From NCBI RefSeq assembly GCF_041146795.1, contig NC_135170.1:7411033-7475032 (forward strand): a stretch of 64,000 bases of DNA, given 5' to 3'. The translations under genes and the position numbers were made by a program. Below, in pieces: positions 48,701 to 61,772 of the stretch. Each line of letters starts with the position of its first letter. Within the stretch, counting starts at the first letter, position 1. This DNA comes from Maylandia zebra. Its lineage: Eukaryota > Chordata > Actinopteri > Cichliformes > Cichlidae. Under the pieces are notes generated by a model. The model did no database searches. It had not been told where the DNA came from and saw only the letters and a program-made list of their open reading frames with translations.

Positions 48701-51700
48701 GATTAATTGGCATTCACTTAGAAAGTTTGTAATTTCAATCCCATTTTTGTGTTAAGGGATTAAAATTACAAACTTTCTCCTGAACAAAGTAGATTTCCCT
48801 CCTTGTGTGTATGCATAACAGTATTTCTACTCCGTTTTTATTTTTGGTGCTTTAAACATGTGCACTGGTGAACACGTTTCAGGGTTAAATCTGCAGAAGT
48901 CTACAGACGTATGTGAGTCTGATCAACCGTCACTGCTGATGGCAGTGTTTAGCAATGATGTCAGGTCTTCACACTATGAACGTGTGCAATGTCATTTCCC
49001 TTTTCTGTGGATCGTATTACAGACAAGCTTGTGTGTTTTGAGGTTTTTGAGCAAACACAATTAGTGCAGCGCACATACACACTTTTCTGATTTCTGTCAT
49101 GAAGGGGTTTTTCCAAGTAAGCAAGTCACACTGTGTATATGTAAACAGGAAATGCATAACACATTTACTCTGCATGCATTATTTAGAAAGAAAAAAAAAC
49201 AACTTCCTGAAACAAACTTATACAACTCCAAATAATAAAAATGGCTCGACTCCTGCCCTCATACACAGAGGCCAGCTGGTTTCGTAGGAGCCGGTGACCC
49301 TGCCAAGGCAAATAGACCATCTGGCATTTCCTTCTACAGGCAAGCGGCAACAAAATGCTGGTGCTCAGCAACACACACACAGCATAAGCTATTTATATAC
49401 ATACAAACACAAATACATCTCACCGTCTGAGTCGGCTACTGTGCCCTAATAAATCTAACTATGCTGGAACTAAAATACAAATGCATGTGGGGACATAGCT
49501 GTGCATACAGACAAACTGCTGACTTCTAAAGTTTACTGTTTTAAAGGCAGACGCCAGTAGTATAGACGACATGAATCAATAAGTCACAAAAGAAAAATAC
49601 ATTTCAAAATGTACATTTCATGCCACACAGTAATAGTGTAGTAATATACAGTATGAGGTACAGAAATACAAACATGCAAACAAGTCTACCCCAGGTATGA
49701 TGTTGCAGACACTACTGAGCTGGCAGAACAATTAAACTTTACCCATGCTTACTGACTCAAAGCAGCAAGTCCTTTCTTGCTTCTTTCACGTTGGAAGTGT
49801 GTGAGCATGTTTCAGAGTCAGATGTTCTTTTCCTTTGCTCTTGGTACCTTTGCAGTGGCACAAGGGGTTCTTTAAGCTATGCTAGTAGTCGGACTATCAG
49901 CCAGTTAGCTAGACTGAATGATCACTTTGGTTTAAACTTAAAAAAAGAAAAAATCAACAGGAACCATTCACGGTGTCTATCGACATTAAACAGTAAATAT
50001 TTTTCCCCAAACAGAAATTTCTCCTAAATACAAACTATATGCAAATCATTTTTCTTTTGGTTTCTTCAACACCAACAGGAGATAAGTACAGCTTTATGTT
50101 TTTATCGTGCCACGATACTGTGCAAATTTGAATATTTTTTAGTATCAGTGGTGCATTTTGAGGATGGCCCGCTTCCATGAAAATGTAGTTGTAACCTGTT
50201 ACCTAATACGATAGAAAAAAGGTGTTACTTGTGTTTTTCCAACAGTCTCCACATCAGTCCTCGATTTATGAAGCTTGAACTGTAAAGAGCTTTTCAGCTT
50301 TACTGAAGTAAATAACTCTTTCTCTTGCATGGCTCAACACTCGTGTATTTATCTTTTATGTGATTTAAACTCAACGTTAGTGTGCACATGTGTGTGCGTG
50401 TACATGTCTATACATAGGAATAGTAGTGGTAGAATAGTTATGTTAAGCTATATAGTTTATGTCTTGCATATTTCCACAACCATATCCATAATCACATACT
50501 GTGTATGCTACTGTTGTATATAGTGTATTATATTACTTATTTTTTATTTGTATTTTCCTTCTGATATCTGTTCCTGAGCTGAGGTAATGCAAAAATGTCC
50601 CCGTTGTGGGATCAATTATCTTATCCTAATCTCTACTTCTTGTTTAAAGTCAAAGTGGTGAAACAACAGCTATGACAGATGAGTTGAAACTGTATGACCT
50701 GTGCGCAAAAATTACAGGAAAAACTGACGATCCAACAAGTGATTTGACAACAAGGTACAGGAGGAGATACTAGCAGCTGATGATGTGACAGCCAATGGTA
50801 AACAAATGACTCAGAGTATCGCTGGAGCACTCGGTAACTGTACTCCATAATGTCAGATAGCCCAAACAGTTCATGGACAATTACAATGCTAATGTATGCT
50901 TACAAAAAACTGGTGTCAGAAGTGATTAATAGAGGGAATGGAGGAAAAAGGAAGGGAAAAATCATTTGGTGTGTGCTTTAAGCACCCAGCTATTGGGTGG
51001 TGTTCAGTTCAGGAGGGTCACTTTAATAACAGGAAAAAAATGAATGAACAAACATCCTTTACCAATGTCTACCAGACAGCCAGTACGGAGCATTTTCTTT
51101 GTGGTTTATAATGACAAAAGTGTAAACCAGCCTCCATCCAAGTACTTTAAAATGATGAGGAACTTATAAAAGCTGCATGGATGCATGTGTGTAAAGTGAG
51201 TGTCATAGTGTACAGTACCTCCACCCTGCATCATCTTGTAGATTTTGCTCTCTATGTGGAGCTGTGGGTGTTTGGTCTTGACACATTCCAATTTGATGGC
51301 GACCTCCTCTCCAACAGAGATATCAGTACCTGGGCAAAACAGCAGAGGGGTTAGCTGCATGAAGATGCATTACACATTCAGTCAGAACCTATATTTAATT
51401 AATAAAACCCAACAGTATCTAATCAACAATATGAACAATGGGCACTGCGTCAGGGGTTAACACAATCAAGGGAGTATTATTGTCATGTCAAAGTCCAACA
51501 CAACTCTGTCATGGTTATACAATTTAATGATGAAGATAAAAAATGTCGTTTTTATTATAATCTTATTGTCCTTCATTTATGTCGCTTTTCCAATATGGAC
51601 CTGGGCAATGGGGCAGTAGGAGTTACAACAATACAACACATTATATAGCAAGAAACAAATACAAATGATATTCAGTACAGACAAGTGGATACAAACACGT

Positions 51701-54700
51701 GAATCGTACAAAATAACCGATTATTACAACAGCAACCTTAAAACCCTGTATGGTGTACCGTCTGTGGTTTTTACACATGCAGATAAAGAGGAACTAGTGA
51801 CAATTTATAGCTAAAAAACAACTGATGGGGAAATCTTTAGATAAACAGAGATTGCAACATTGAAGCAGCACACAGAATGATGTAGGACAGGACAGCTAGC
51901 AATAACATGAAAAGCACAATGACAGACAGAATCCAACTTCCTTAGGTCTGGCCTGCTGCAATTTTCAGCTTTACTGACAGTGAAGAAATGACAGGAAAGT
52001 GGAGGGAGAGAGAGAAAGGGGAAGGGCCTGCTCAAACCGGCGCCCAGGCCTGGTGCATTTACAAAGAGCAGATCGCCATAATCCAATAAAGGTTAAAAAA
52101 ACAAAACCTTTAGAGATCAAGTTTCCTCACTTGGACAGAGAAACAAGATTTAGTCTTAAATAATGCCTTTCAGTGTGAGTTTTAAATGACACGTACTGAT
52201 CTGATGATACGCAAATACTGCATATCATTTGCATAAAAATAGGAGCAATTGATTTTTCTTTATATATATCTATATATATATATAGATATATATATAGAAA
52301 GTTGGACTGTTCTAGCAGACAAGTAATTTAGAAACCAAGTTACAGCATCAGCAGATAAACCAATATTGCATCATCAGCTGTGCCATAAGCCTCTGAAAAT
52401 CAAGAAAACAAGTAACAGTCCATTAGATCAATGTGATTCACTACTTTAAAAGCAGCAGTTAATGTGCTGCGTTGTCATTTAAAGGTTTGCTTTATCAACA
52501 TGTCACAGAAAAAACATAAACCAGCACTTGGCTGGTGGATGAAGTTAGGAAGCCCTGCTTGGGTACACAAGGAAATATCAGTGGTTATTAACACAGCAAA
52601 GCCAGCCAAGTGTAAGATACACCAGCCAATTTTGTGTACTGGATGTACTTGTACCGTGCTCTTCTTTCATACATCTACGCTCTTATTCCTCACAACTATC
52701 CTTACATTTAGATACGGTTTCACACAATCAAGCATTTTGGGAAATGGCTCTCAAACTGACAAACTCATTTCTTCCCAATCACAGCCATAGAAGCCAGTTC
52801 CCTCCACATGAAAACAGCAACTGGACACCAGGTTATGTAATGCCATTACACACTCTCACGCATACAGGATCTCACACAAGGAACTGTTCAATCATGTAGG
52901 CCAACCAATGGTGTATCAGACAACTCTAAATGATGTCATTCGGCTGGAACGAGTAGCAATCATGGGTGGGGCTTCCAACTTGCACCATAACTGTTTAATC
53001 AAAGTTTTTAATACAAGAACAACACTAACAGGGTGAAGAGGACTTCATATTTATTTTGGGTTTTTTAAAGCTGCATGAGTATGCATGATGCACCTGCTGC
53101 TCCTCATCTACGCAGTTAAATTTGACTTTGATCTACTCCAAGCTAGCAATCCAAACCCACTGTCAAATCATTCGAGACAGTTACTTTAAAGTTTATCCAA
53201 ATCACTTGGTCATCTGCACTCAGAAATATTTTTCTCTCTTAGTATACATTTTCTTATATATCCTATAAAACTAGAAGCAGAATCAATGTCACTTTTTCTC
53301 ACCAAGCAGAGAAAATCTTATTATGATTTCTTTCAGATAACAGCATATTCTCCCTGCTCCATTAAAACTGCCACCTGCATTTGGCTCCTCCCATTTTTTC
53401 ATGGCCGATTCTTTTTAAATGTAAGTTCTCAGAACTGTTTCTCATGTACACACAATCCATTGTATCAGTATTTTAGTGTAACAGATACTGACTTCTGTTC
53501 ACAGTAAACAATAATGCATTGTGATAATGCATTAACATCATACACTTTTCAGGTACATATCCCACTGTGGACTGAAATGCTGTAACTTGCTGTATGTGAT
53601 TTAATTGACTGTGTGCACATTAGCATATGCTACTTCCGGTGCAAAAACTCCTGTGGGGAGCTTTGTTTCCGGTGTCCTATTCGCGCCCAGTTTACGGTCA
53701 AAAACAAGTTAAGCAAATGAATGAATCAAGCGGCGATTTACATTTCTATAGATGTCTTGGGCATTTACTCAATATATCTGTAAATGATGTTCATCGACTT
53801 GTCGATATTTTCTCCCCGCGCCTCAGAGCAAAAGAGAAAAGGGATTCAAATGTTATATTTCTCAGCTGTCCCTCGTTTACAGCGGGTGTTACGTTCTAAA
53901 AATAACCAGCAATAGGTGAAATCAAGTAGCCAATTTTATTTTTTGACGGTGCAAAACGTTTCGTGGACATACAGTACTGCACTTCAGAGTCACACTGCTA
54001 GCGATCGATGCAGCGATTCTGTACTGTACAGGAGAGAAGTCACGGAGGAGATCGTCTGCATCGATCAGGACACAGGACACAATGTGACGTAAAAAATAAG
54101 CATGCAAGCTTGCACTAAAAAAAAAAAATTCTGCGAAACAGCGAGGTGAAAGGTGAACCGCGTTATTAGCGAGGGACTGCTGTAAATTTTAAGGTAAGTC
54201 ACAACATACTCTTCGTAAATACTAATGTATAGAAACCGTTACCAGCAGTCATTAATTTTTTGTGTGGCTTTTTTCACAGTTTATTAACATGCTGTGTAGG
54301 TGTGTACTTGACTAGCTGATCTCGACATAACGGGGGAAACATCTGGTTTGACTATTCTTCACCTGTAGTTTGAATGCTGAACATTTGCCTGTTTAAATCA
54401 TGAGACCAGTCACTATACAGAGATGTGCTTCTGAATGTGGACGATGTGTCTTCTGCTGCAGTGATGCAGTTCTGCTTGTGTTGAGTGATGTAAACAACTG
54501 ATCGATCTAAACTCTTTAAACGTCAAAATTGATCATTAGATTTTTTATGACACAACAGTGGTGAGTGTTCCCACCTTCTGCTCTTTGTAACTTAACGCAA
54601 TCTTTCCGTTTTCGAGTTTTGGATCCTTCAAACCAGGAAGTTAGCATGTTCTCGTGCACAGGGTCAATTGCATGTAATGTAATATACAAATATACAACAT

Positions 54701-57700
54701 GTATATGCATGCAAATATGTGGATCCCAGGCAGAATACATGAGATCTATCTGGCACAGAGAACCCACAACAATCTAAATAAACATTTCTTTATGGATTTC
54801 CCTGCAGAATTAATGTTCTCCTATTTGAAATGCCAAAGTAGTTCCTGAACATGCAGTAATCTATTATTCATTGGTGGATTGATATAATTTTATAGAAATC
54901 CAGTTGCATAGTTATGCAAAATATGTTTAGTTTTTAAAAACACACCCTTAGCGTTTCTACCCTATTAAAGCTTTCAGTACAACACAAAGACACTTAACTC
55001 GAAATAAGTGTTTAATCCAGTATGTGCTCAGCCAATCGATTGATAAATCAATCCGCAGTCACAACGAAAAGGCTTCAAAGCCTCTTTATGGGGAGAACTA
55101 GCGTGTGTTTGACTGTGGTGTCTGCTCTCTTGCATCATAGGAATGTGATTTGCCTGGACACATTTCCTAGAGAATGTAGTCCCCCACCTCCACCCACCAA
55201 CAACCCCCTTCTCTCAACCACATGGTTTTAAATGCGAGGCTGGGGGCATAGATGTGTTTGTCAGTGGAACACCCCCCCCCCCAAACAAAAAAACAAAACA
55301 AAAACACAGTGTGTATGTACATGGTGTGTGTTTCTATCAAGTGCAGTCCTGCTTGTGAAACGTGTTCTGACATGTCTCTCCACACTGGCTCACAAACAAA
55401 CACAGGCAGGCTACTGAGACTCTAAATATGCAAATATTTGACGAGATTTGCATAGAGACCAGCGCACAAAACTGTGCTGTAATGACTATATAGGAATAAA
55501 AACAAAACTCAGCATTAACACACTTTATAGAATCAAAGTTGTTTTTTGCCATAAGCATAATAGAAATATAGAAATATATTACAGACTACCATGATCGAGG
55601 CAAACAGGTAGAGAGTAAATCAGAGAAACTGACAGCACAGGCAACACGATCCAAGTAAAACCAGTCAGACCAGCAATCCCCAATAATGCTGAAGCAGGTC
55701 TAAGCTGGCATTTCACACAGAAGATGACCAAGACTGCAGTGGTTCAAGTCTTCAGTGCGAGGACTCCATTGAACTAAGGCTTAATTTAGGCTGCATTAAC
55801 ATATTCTACGCTCAGTTAAGAAAAAAAAAAAAAAGACTCAAGATTGCTCAATACCAAAGTTTCTGGGCTGGATGAGACAGCGTCATTATAGCTACTGTTG
55901 ACACCATAACACGGCAGATGGGAAGCAACGGAACGCGTCATCAGTTTGAAGACTGACTCACCGCCAGCATTAGTTCTGAGCAGATCTTAGGTTCTTTGTT
56001 ATTATGGCAGCCTTATAGCAACCTCACTGTTATTTTTCCTTGTGTAAGCAGAACCATCCCTTTTGGTATACTCTACTGGAAGCTTTTCAAAAATCAAAAG
56101 CTGGGAAAATGTTAGACAAGTCTCAGGTAGCTAAGTAACAGGCTGAGGTAGAGTTTGGAGCTCTGAACACTTTGAAAAACAGGTTTTATTCTTACTGATA
56201 GTGATCAATAATGCGGTGTAAAAGAAATACATCAATGGTTAAATTTACGTCAATACAACGCATCATCACAGCATATCAATATGGGTAATTTTGTGACATT
56301 TTCCCACAAACTCACTCAAGTTTTTTCATTTCAACTTTGCACTGATTACGTATGAGAGTGTTCAGTGCCTCTGGGTGAAGGGGTGTGGTAATCGCCCTAA
56401 AATTATAAAATATTAGTCATAAATACAGAGTACAATGATACAGAATAGGGATGTCACAGAACCAATACTTATATGCAGTGTATGTACTGAAGCAGCAACT
56501 CTTCCAGATCTGAAGGGTATTCAGGTCATTCAAGTTACCACGATAGCGTTTAATACGAACAGGCAGAGCTAGCTATGAAGGTACTTTGCATTTACTTTGC
56601 ATTTGTAAGGTGGATTCTTATATTAAAAATGCCACTAATAAGTCAAGTTTATTTACAAGCAGTCATTGTGAAACAAAAGCTCAGGCTCCACGCTGCTGTC
56701 AGAGAGGAAACGTATAAAATTGTTTATTTTTGGCAAATTTAGACCTACACCAAGGCCCCAAAACAACAGCATTATTTTAAAACCTTAAATTTGTAGACTA
56801 CTCTAGTAAATTCAAATCATAAAAATATTTTGCTGAAAGTAAGTATAAATACATTCACTTTAAATAACTCTACAGAAAGTCAATAAGTCGTATTTCTAAA
56901 TTGTTGATTAAAATAATTGTACAACAGAAAGACATAAAAGAACTTTGCCTAAGTTAGAATCTGTAATTGGCCACAGAACTCCAATGAAAGACCAACATTT
57001 CTGTCCATCTCCCAAGTTTAAACTTTAGATATTGGCAGTACTTGAATGCTCCTTTTCAGGCGATACCAAACAAGTATTGACGTCTGGTGCTGTGATGAGG
57101 GGAAAACCTTTACAGTTCAAGGAGTTTGGACAATGATAAAGACCACATCCGGATTTTTGAACCGTGTTTCAACATGCACATCACCCAACAGATAACACAG
57201 CAAGAGATTCAAATGGAAGATCTTTGGAAATACAAGATGACTCAGACCTTGACTAAGCGCTTGTGTGCTCTTCGCATAACTGGCATTTTGTCGTGACAGC
57301 CTCTCAAAAGTGGAAAAGCTATTCTACCACTTGTACCAGAATATTTGACAATCCACATTTGCGTCCAGTCACAGCACACAGAGTACAAGGCTTCACTCCA
57401 AGAGCTGACCTCAATCCTGCTAACAACAACCGATCTCTCGCACAATCCACTGCTCAGCCAAGCTGCTCACACATTGTCAGCATTATTAACGCGCTGTTTT
57501 CACACACTGTGTGGGAGCCTTAATGTGGGAATGACTGTGAAATCCAGTTGCCTAAACTGTCAAAGTTTCATTTTCTCAAGACTTTTAAGAATTTGTTTAC
57601 TTCCTGGAGATTTTACTTCTCCAAATGTGTTTGACTTGTTCAATTCTATTATTCACTTAAAGTGCAAATTTGTGCTGTAAGACTTGGAAAAACACCTCTG

Positions 57701-60028
57701 CACAATGCGTGACTCTCTGTTCTGGCTGATTAACAATGTTACATCACATTATCCACCAGCCAATTGGAGGAGAAAAGAGGAAGGGAGGGAGAGACAAAAC
57801 CACAAAGTGATTATGCAAGCAGCTGGCAGAGCTCACTATCAGTCGAAACAACGCATCACGTGGAAAGCAAACTGGATACAGTTGATGCATTAACTTCCAC
57901 TTTGCTCTGTTTAAAACGTTGCGTTTTAAAAATAAATGCATTTATGAATCTGAATCTAAGCACGTTGTTAAACCTGCAGTCCACCCTGCATAATTTCTGA
58001 TTTCACAGATTAAAAAGTCATCTGCTATACTGCAGAGGGCAACATGATTAAATCATGTACCGTAACAGCCGTCAGACACCAAATCTTATTCGTTTTTTCC
58101 ACAAAGAAAAATGTCAAAAACCAACAAGTCTGGGTAAAACGCTATATAAACTATGTACACAGGTTTGTCCCTACAGGAAACTAGGCTTGTTAACCAATAA
58201 TCAAACACATACTTTATCCTTTCAAGTAAAATTTAAATATGAATAAACTATTAAGTCAGCTGCAGCTTAACTGCTCTAGACTGAGACCTTAACACACTAC
58301 ATGGGTTGGAAAAACCCAACACTAATTCAAGAAGGGACAATAAATGCTACTGGTGTAACTCTACATGTTGTGCTGTTTAGCATTTTATCATTTACTCAAA
58401 AAAAAAGAAAAAGAAAAAGAAAAAAATGTTACAAATTAGCCTAAAAATTTAACAGAGACTGTATTTATTACAAATGGACTAATCGTGTTGACTTTCATGT
58501 CATAGAATCACAGGAAAACCACAATTCCAACTTAGACAGCAAATTCAAAATGCTTAGTGATTAAATTAAACTGATGATGAAACATTTAACCAATCATATG
58601 TACCTATCTCACTGTTTCCTGAGTAAGCGGAAACATTGCACTTAATACTGTGTAACATATACTCAATTGTTACCAAGTCCCAGCAGTCAGAGCTGACCAT
58701 TTTCTCTCCTGGTTGATTAGAGCGCCGTCAGTCACAGAATAGTCAGTCCACCACCAGAGAAAAACTCAAATGAATAACCTCTACATTTGTTTAGATGACT
58801 AGGTTTTAAGCTCAAAAATGTGATCAGCTGTTCTCCACTGCTGATGCCAAAAACCTCCAACATGGCCACAAGAGAACACATTACAGCAGCTGATGAAGCC
58901 CTGTTAGAGAATGTTTTTTGCATATTTATATTCATAGCTCAGTTGGAGAGCTCAAAGAAGATACACTTCCCTCTGCCACTATCGACTTCCCCCATCACAC
59001 AATAAATTATATCATTGCTAGCAGCCAGTATTAGCCCACACAGCCTGTGCAGTAAATAATATTCAACATCTACTGTTCACCTATGCCAGAGGAAGGACAT
59101 CCAGTTCATTATAGTAAGGACTGATCCACCAGTAGTCCAAAAGTGTAGATGAAAAACTATATGAACGTGTACCTTAAACCAAACAACCAGTACTATACTC
59201 AAAGTTACCCTCGCCTGTCTCAGCAGGCCATAGAGCCTCCTTTGATCAAATGTAGTCCCAAATATACCATCCTCACAGATTGAATAACTAGGTTATCATT
59301 TTAATAAATAAAGATGTCTTCAAAAGTATCTTTAGGATATAAAGGACCATATCCTCCTCACTTCTCAAGAACACTAAGGTAGTCTTTTTAGTGCATTTAT
59401 GAACAAGAGGAGGAAATTAAACCGGTCTGTTGTGTTTAAAGAAGGATGTTCAGCTTAAGTAAATAAACGCTGGATATCGGTTACCAAAAAAGCTTAAATG
59501 AAAGCCTGTGGCCTGATCTGCTATTTTGTTCGAGACTATCACTGCTGCTGCTTCCAGGGGAGCAAAGACTGGAAACCTATACATTAGCTATCTATAGGCA
59601 GTGGACATTTAGTTACACAAGAGCCGTCAGTGTCAATTCTTATCGTTAGGACGATTAATTTGGACAATAATTGAATCTTGTAACAGAGAAAATGCTCTCG
59701 AAGTCAAACACAATGAAGAATGATATCGTTTATTATCAAATGTTTTATGGCAGCGGATGTCACTGCTAGCTCCTTTGCTACACAGACTGATAGCTTAGTA
59801 GCTAACGTTACTGGGACTAAACACAGAACAGCTGATTGATTGTGAGCTCGAATAGGAAACCCGGAGAAGATGACTTATTGTTAGAGACGTCTATATTATA
59901 ACGAGACTAACAACGGTAAACAATACAAAAATGTTGTCCGCCAATAACTTACCTAGGTAGATGTCTCCAAAAGAGCCACTTCCAATTTTCCTCCCCAGTC
60001 TGTATCGGTTACCCACTCTCAACTCCAT
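42710..60028 (-). CDS. csnk1d: Casein kinase 1 delta
   Basis: Ser/Thr kinase of the circadian (PER), Wnt and centrosomal pathways. Coding exons on the minus strand: 59953-60028, 51219-51329, 48031-48179, 47605-47833, 47349-47519, 47108-47256, 46549-46717, 46350-46459, 42710-42760; 1215 nt, 404 aa, all in phase. It starts [20 protein letters not shown] with the glycine loop. Lys38 lies in [14 protein letters not shown] has catalytic Asp128, and [12 protein letters not shown] is the DFG segment. [10 protein letters not shown] and [17 protein letters not shown] are CK1 hallmarks. The regulatory tail ([24 protein letters not shown]) identifies delta over epsilon. The last exon gives the divergent end [16 protein letters not shown]. 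Vertebrate CK1 delta genes have alternative last exons, so others may exist. Exon 5 needs the donor after CCCGT (GTAGGT), not the earlier GT, to stay in frame. Confidence 0.95.
43871..45290 (-). mobile_element. Retroelement-like unit with short ORF and (GATTCT)n tail
   Basis: On the minus strand its low-coordinate end reads TTCCTTCGGGATTAATAAAG followed by (TATTCT/GATTCT)n, a known style of fish non-LTR 3' tail with terminal microsatellite. Near the opposite end is a 107-codon frame (44901-45224). Between them are at least two imperfect tandem segments, each with a CTGAGnA(T/C)TCAC-like block, then CAAGAT, then GCACTCA/GCGCTCA (about 44712-44770 and 44832-44890). No reverse transcriptase is seen, so it would be nonautonomous. 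Element limits are estimated. Confidence 0.45.
44901..45224 (-). CDS. 107-codon ORF with a single predicted membrane helix, unknown
   Basis: Not recognised. The likely functional start is the second Met (about 45136), beginning [21 protein letters not shown] hydrophobic stretch ([19 protein letters not shown]) is followed by a basic stop-transfer-like RRIREAE and a Pro/Thr-rich end. This arrangement looks like a small single-pass membrane protein carried by a repeat element. There is no catalytic motif. Expression and conservation are unknown. Confidence 0.35.
   Translation of the reverse strand: MCPCLVSCFLNYFSLEHTLTVCSLKPKRGIMDLINWSLNAIDTPSQREVWARVSLSAEDIYLFGTMITWFLLIRAGLALTYRRIREAEPAVQTPTRLPAGIETMGEA
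48180..51218 (-). other. csnk1d: csnk1d intron 2
   Basis: 3 kb. Contains a 23-bp-arm hairpin at 48720-48778 and, at about 50540-50640 on the plus strand, a retroposon-tail-like segment ending CCCCGTTGTGGGATCAATTATCTTATCC. No other gene is seen. Confidence 0.5.
48720..48778. repeat. Short hairpin, 23-bp arms and 13-nt loop
   Basis: AGAAAGTTTGTAATTTCAATCCC and its complement GGGATTAAAATTACAAACTTTCT pair at 22 of 23 positions. It could be a tiny palindromic MITE end pair or a small-RNA precursor; nothing else marks it. Confidence 0.8.
52256..52300. repeat. AT-rich near-perfect palindrome
   Basis: (TA)n tracts broken symmetrically by CTATA and its complement TATAG, so the strand can fold back almost completely. 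Prone to slippage and cruciform formation. Confidence 0.75.
53625..53862 (+). mobile_element. Possible PIF/Harbinger transposase scrap
   Basis: The plus-strand frame at 53627-53899 includes [20 protein letters not shown] and [16 protein letters not shown]. This resembles the N-terminal region of Harbinger-type transposases (a loosely conserved F..R then L...SPR pattern). It is cut off by the MITE at 53863. Weak match from memory. Confidence 0.3.
53863..54182. mobile_element. pogo/Tigger-like MITE
   Basis: 320 bp with terminal inverted repeats CAGCTGTCCCTCGTTTA and (complement of the right end) CAGCAGTCCCTCGCTAA, followed by GGTGTTACGTTCTAAAAATA. Layout and end sequence resemble Tigger/pogo-type elements. 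TA lies at the right end; the left flank is CT. Non-coding. Confidence 0.65.
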
Positions 60029-61772
60029 GGTAAGCAAGCTTCAGTCGGCTAGCAAGCACGCTCGCTAGCTCGGAAACAGCCAAAAACGTCCTGGTTTAGA
60101 GCTCAGCCTTATTTAAAAGCACCACAGCCAAAAGCATCCAACGCAAACGAGCTATTCAGGCGAAGGACTGACTCTTCTCTATGCTGTCGCCGGATGAGGT
60201 CGATACTCACAATCTTTCGCCTCTTGTTTTAAAGTATTCCTAACTTCATAATGTGACAATATGAGGTTCACTGGAAAGGTTAATCGTTGTACTTTCTGCT
60301 CCTGGTGTTTTCTGTGCCGATACACTTTAATTCTCCACGGATGAAGGCGGATTTTGAGCAGGTTACTTTTACGATTCTGCTCTGATCCTCTTCGTCTGGC
60401 TGCCTTGTCTGCTCTCTGTGAGGACCCTGTTCAGCACTTCTCTGAATGTGTCTGACATCACTTCCCTGCAGGGTGAAGTGGGGGAGGACGCTAATCAGAG
60501 AGCCTATTGCAGTAGAGTTCCCAACAGATACCACTAACGATAACGGACCCAACCACATCTCCAGCCTTGGTAGTTTCTTCACTTTGAACTGTTACAAGAG
60601 CTAAATTTAAAAACGTTTGCTTTTAAATAACCGGGAAATACAGTGTAATGAAAAATAAATGAAAATCATTCACACGGGACAAGAGTGTGAGGTTTCGCCT
60701 GATCCGTAGCCGCCATTTTTACCTTCTCCGGGGCTCTGTGTTGTTGCACCTGTATTTTCCGTTAGAGACTAATCTTTACAAAGCGAAAGAGTCTGGTCGT
60801 GCACATAAACAAAAGATGTACTCTTTTGTCCAGCTGGCCACTGTCCACCTTCTCATAAACAAATTAAACAAATACAGTCTTTTGCTGTATGACATGGTAA
60901 AAAAAAAAAAAGAAGTCCTAAATAGATATTTATTTTAAAATAAAACCGTTAATACAAAATGTTACTGATCGGGGACTGAGTTTAATGTTTAATCTAACCA
61001 GTTTCTTAAAAATTGTTTAAAAAAATAAAATAAATTAGATCATCAATTATTTTATAGCTGTTTGGTAATTAACAGTGGTTTAAATTGAGTGTTATCAACT
61101 GGATTTTGACGCCTATAGGTTTCGTATATCGAGCATAGTGACATCAAAAAGTACAAACCAGATTTTTTTTTATCACATTATATTAAACAGCTCCCACGTT
61201 GTCCAGCTTTGTCGTTTTAGTTTGTGAAATTGGAATGGAAATGAAAATGCCGATAAATTACCAAAAGGTGCTTTTGCTAAAAGAAATAACAATACCCATT
61301 CCACTTGGAAAATGTGAAGGAAGGGCAGTTATCAATAAGATAAGGATGGAACTATGGCAGAAAAGATAGTATGAGGATAAGAAATGAAAAAATATTTCAA
61401 AAATGTGACATACACTAGAAAGGGGAAACTGGAAGCAGGGAAGGGAACGGTCATTGATGGATATTTGGGGGAACAGATGGGCGGGGCTGAAGGTGTAGGA
61501 AGGAGACTAAGAGAAGAAGGAACTAGGAAAGCAATTTTTGTTATTTGAGAGAAACACAGCTGGTTGGGAGCTGATTTAGTTTGTTAATAACATGATGATG
61601 TACACACTGTACAGTAGGTGGTGGTGTGCACCTTTCAGCTGTCTGCAACCGCCTATTAACTTGAGAGAGAATGAGAGAGAGAACGACGTCCTCACTGGTT
61701 GAAAAGCCGTTTCAGTTTCCATGTCTTCAGATAACTTGACACTTCATTACTCTCTGCACGAAATTCAGGGAA
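60029..61772. promoter_or_regulatory. Divergent intergenic region between csnk1d and engase
   Basis: The csnk1d start codon (60028, minus) and the engase start codon (61773, plus) face away from each other. The 60029-60200 part is the likely csnk1d 5' UTR. At 60709-60720 GCCGCCATTTTT is a YY1-type site, whose minus strand reads as an ATG in a strong Kozak context with a 16-codon frame. A teleost repeat tail (CAGTAGGTGGTGGTGTGCAC, then CTGCAACCGCC) lies at about 61610-61670, directly before the engase 5' UTR. An ORF on the minus strand at 60280-60582 is unrecognised. Confidence 0.5.

Larger units (their letters stand above)
51330..59952 (-). other. csnk1d: csnk1d intron 1
   Basis: 8.6 kb between the first two coding exons. 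Recognised contents: an AT palindrome at 52256-52300, a possible Harbinger-like scrap at 53625-53862, and a pogo/Tigger-like MITE at 53863-54182. The remainder shows no exon or repeat I can name. Confidence 0.5.

Noticed and set aside
60280..60582. 100-codon minus-strand frame upstream of csnk1d
   Set aside because: Begins with plausible residues but no family is recognised and it lies in promoter-proximal DNA; left as unrecognised.
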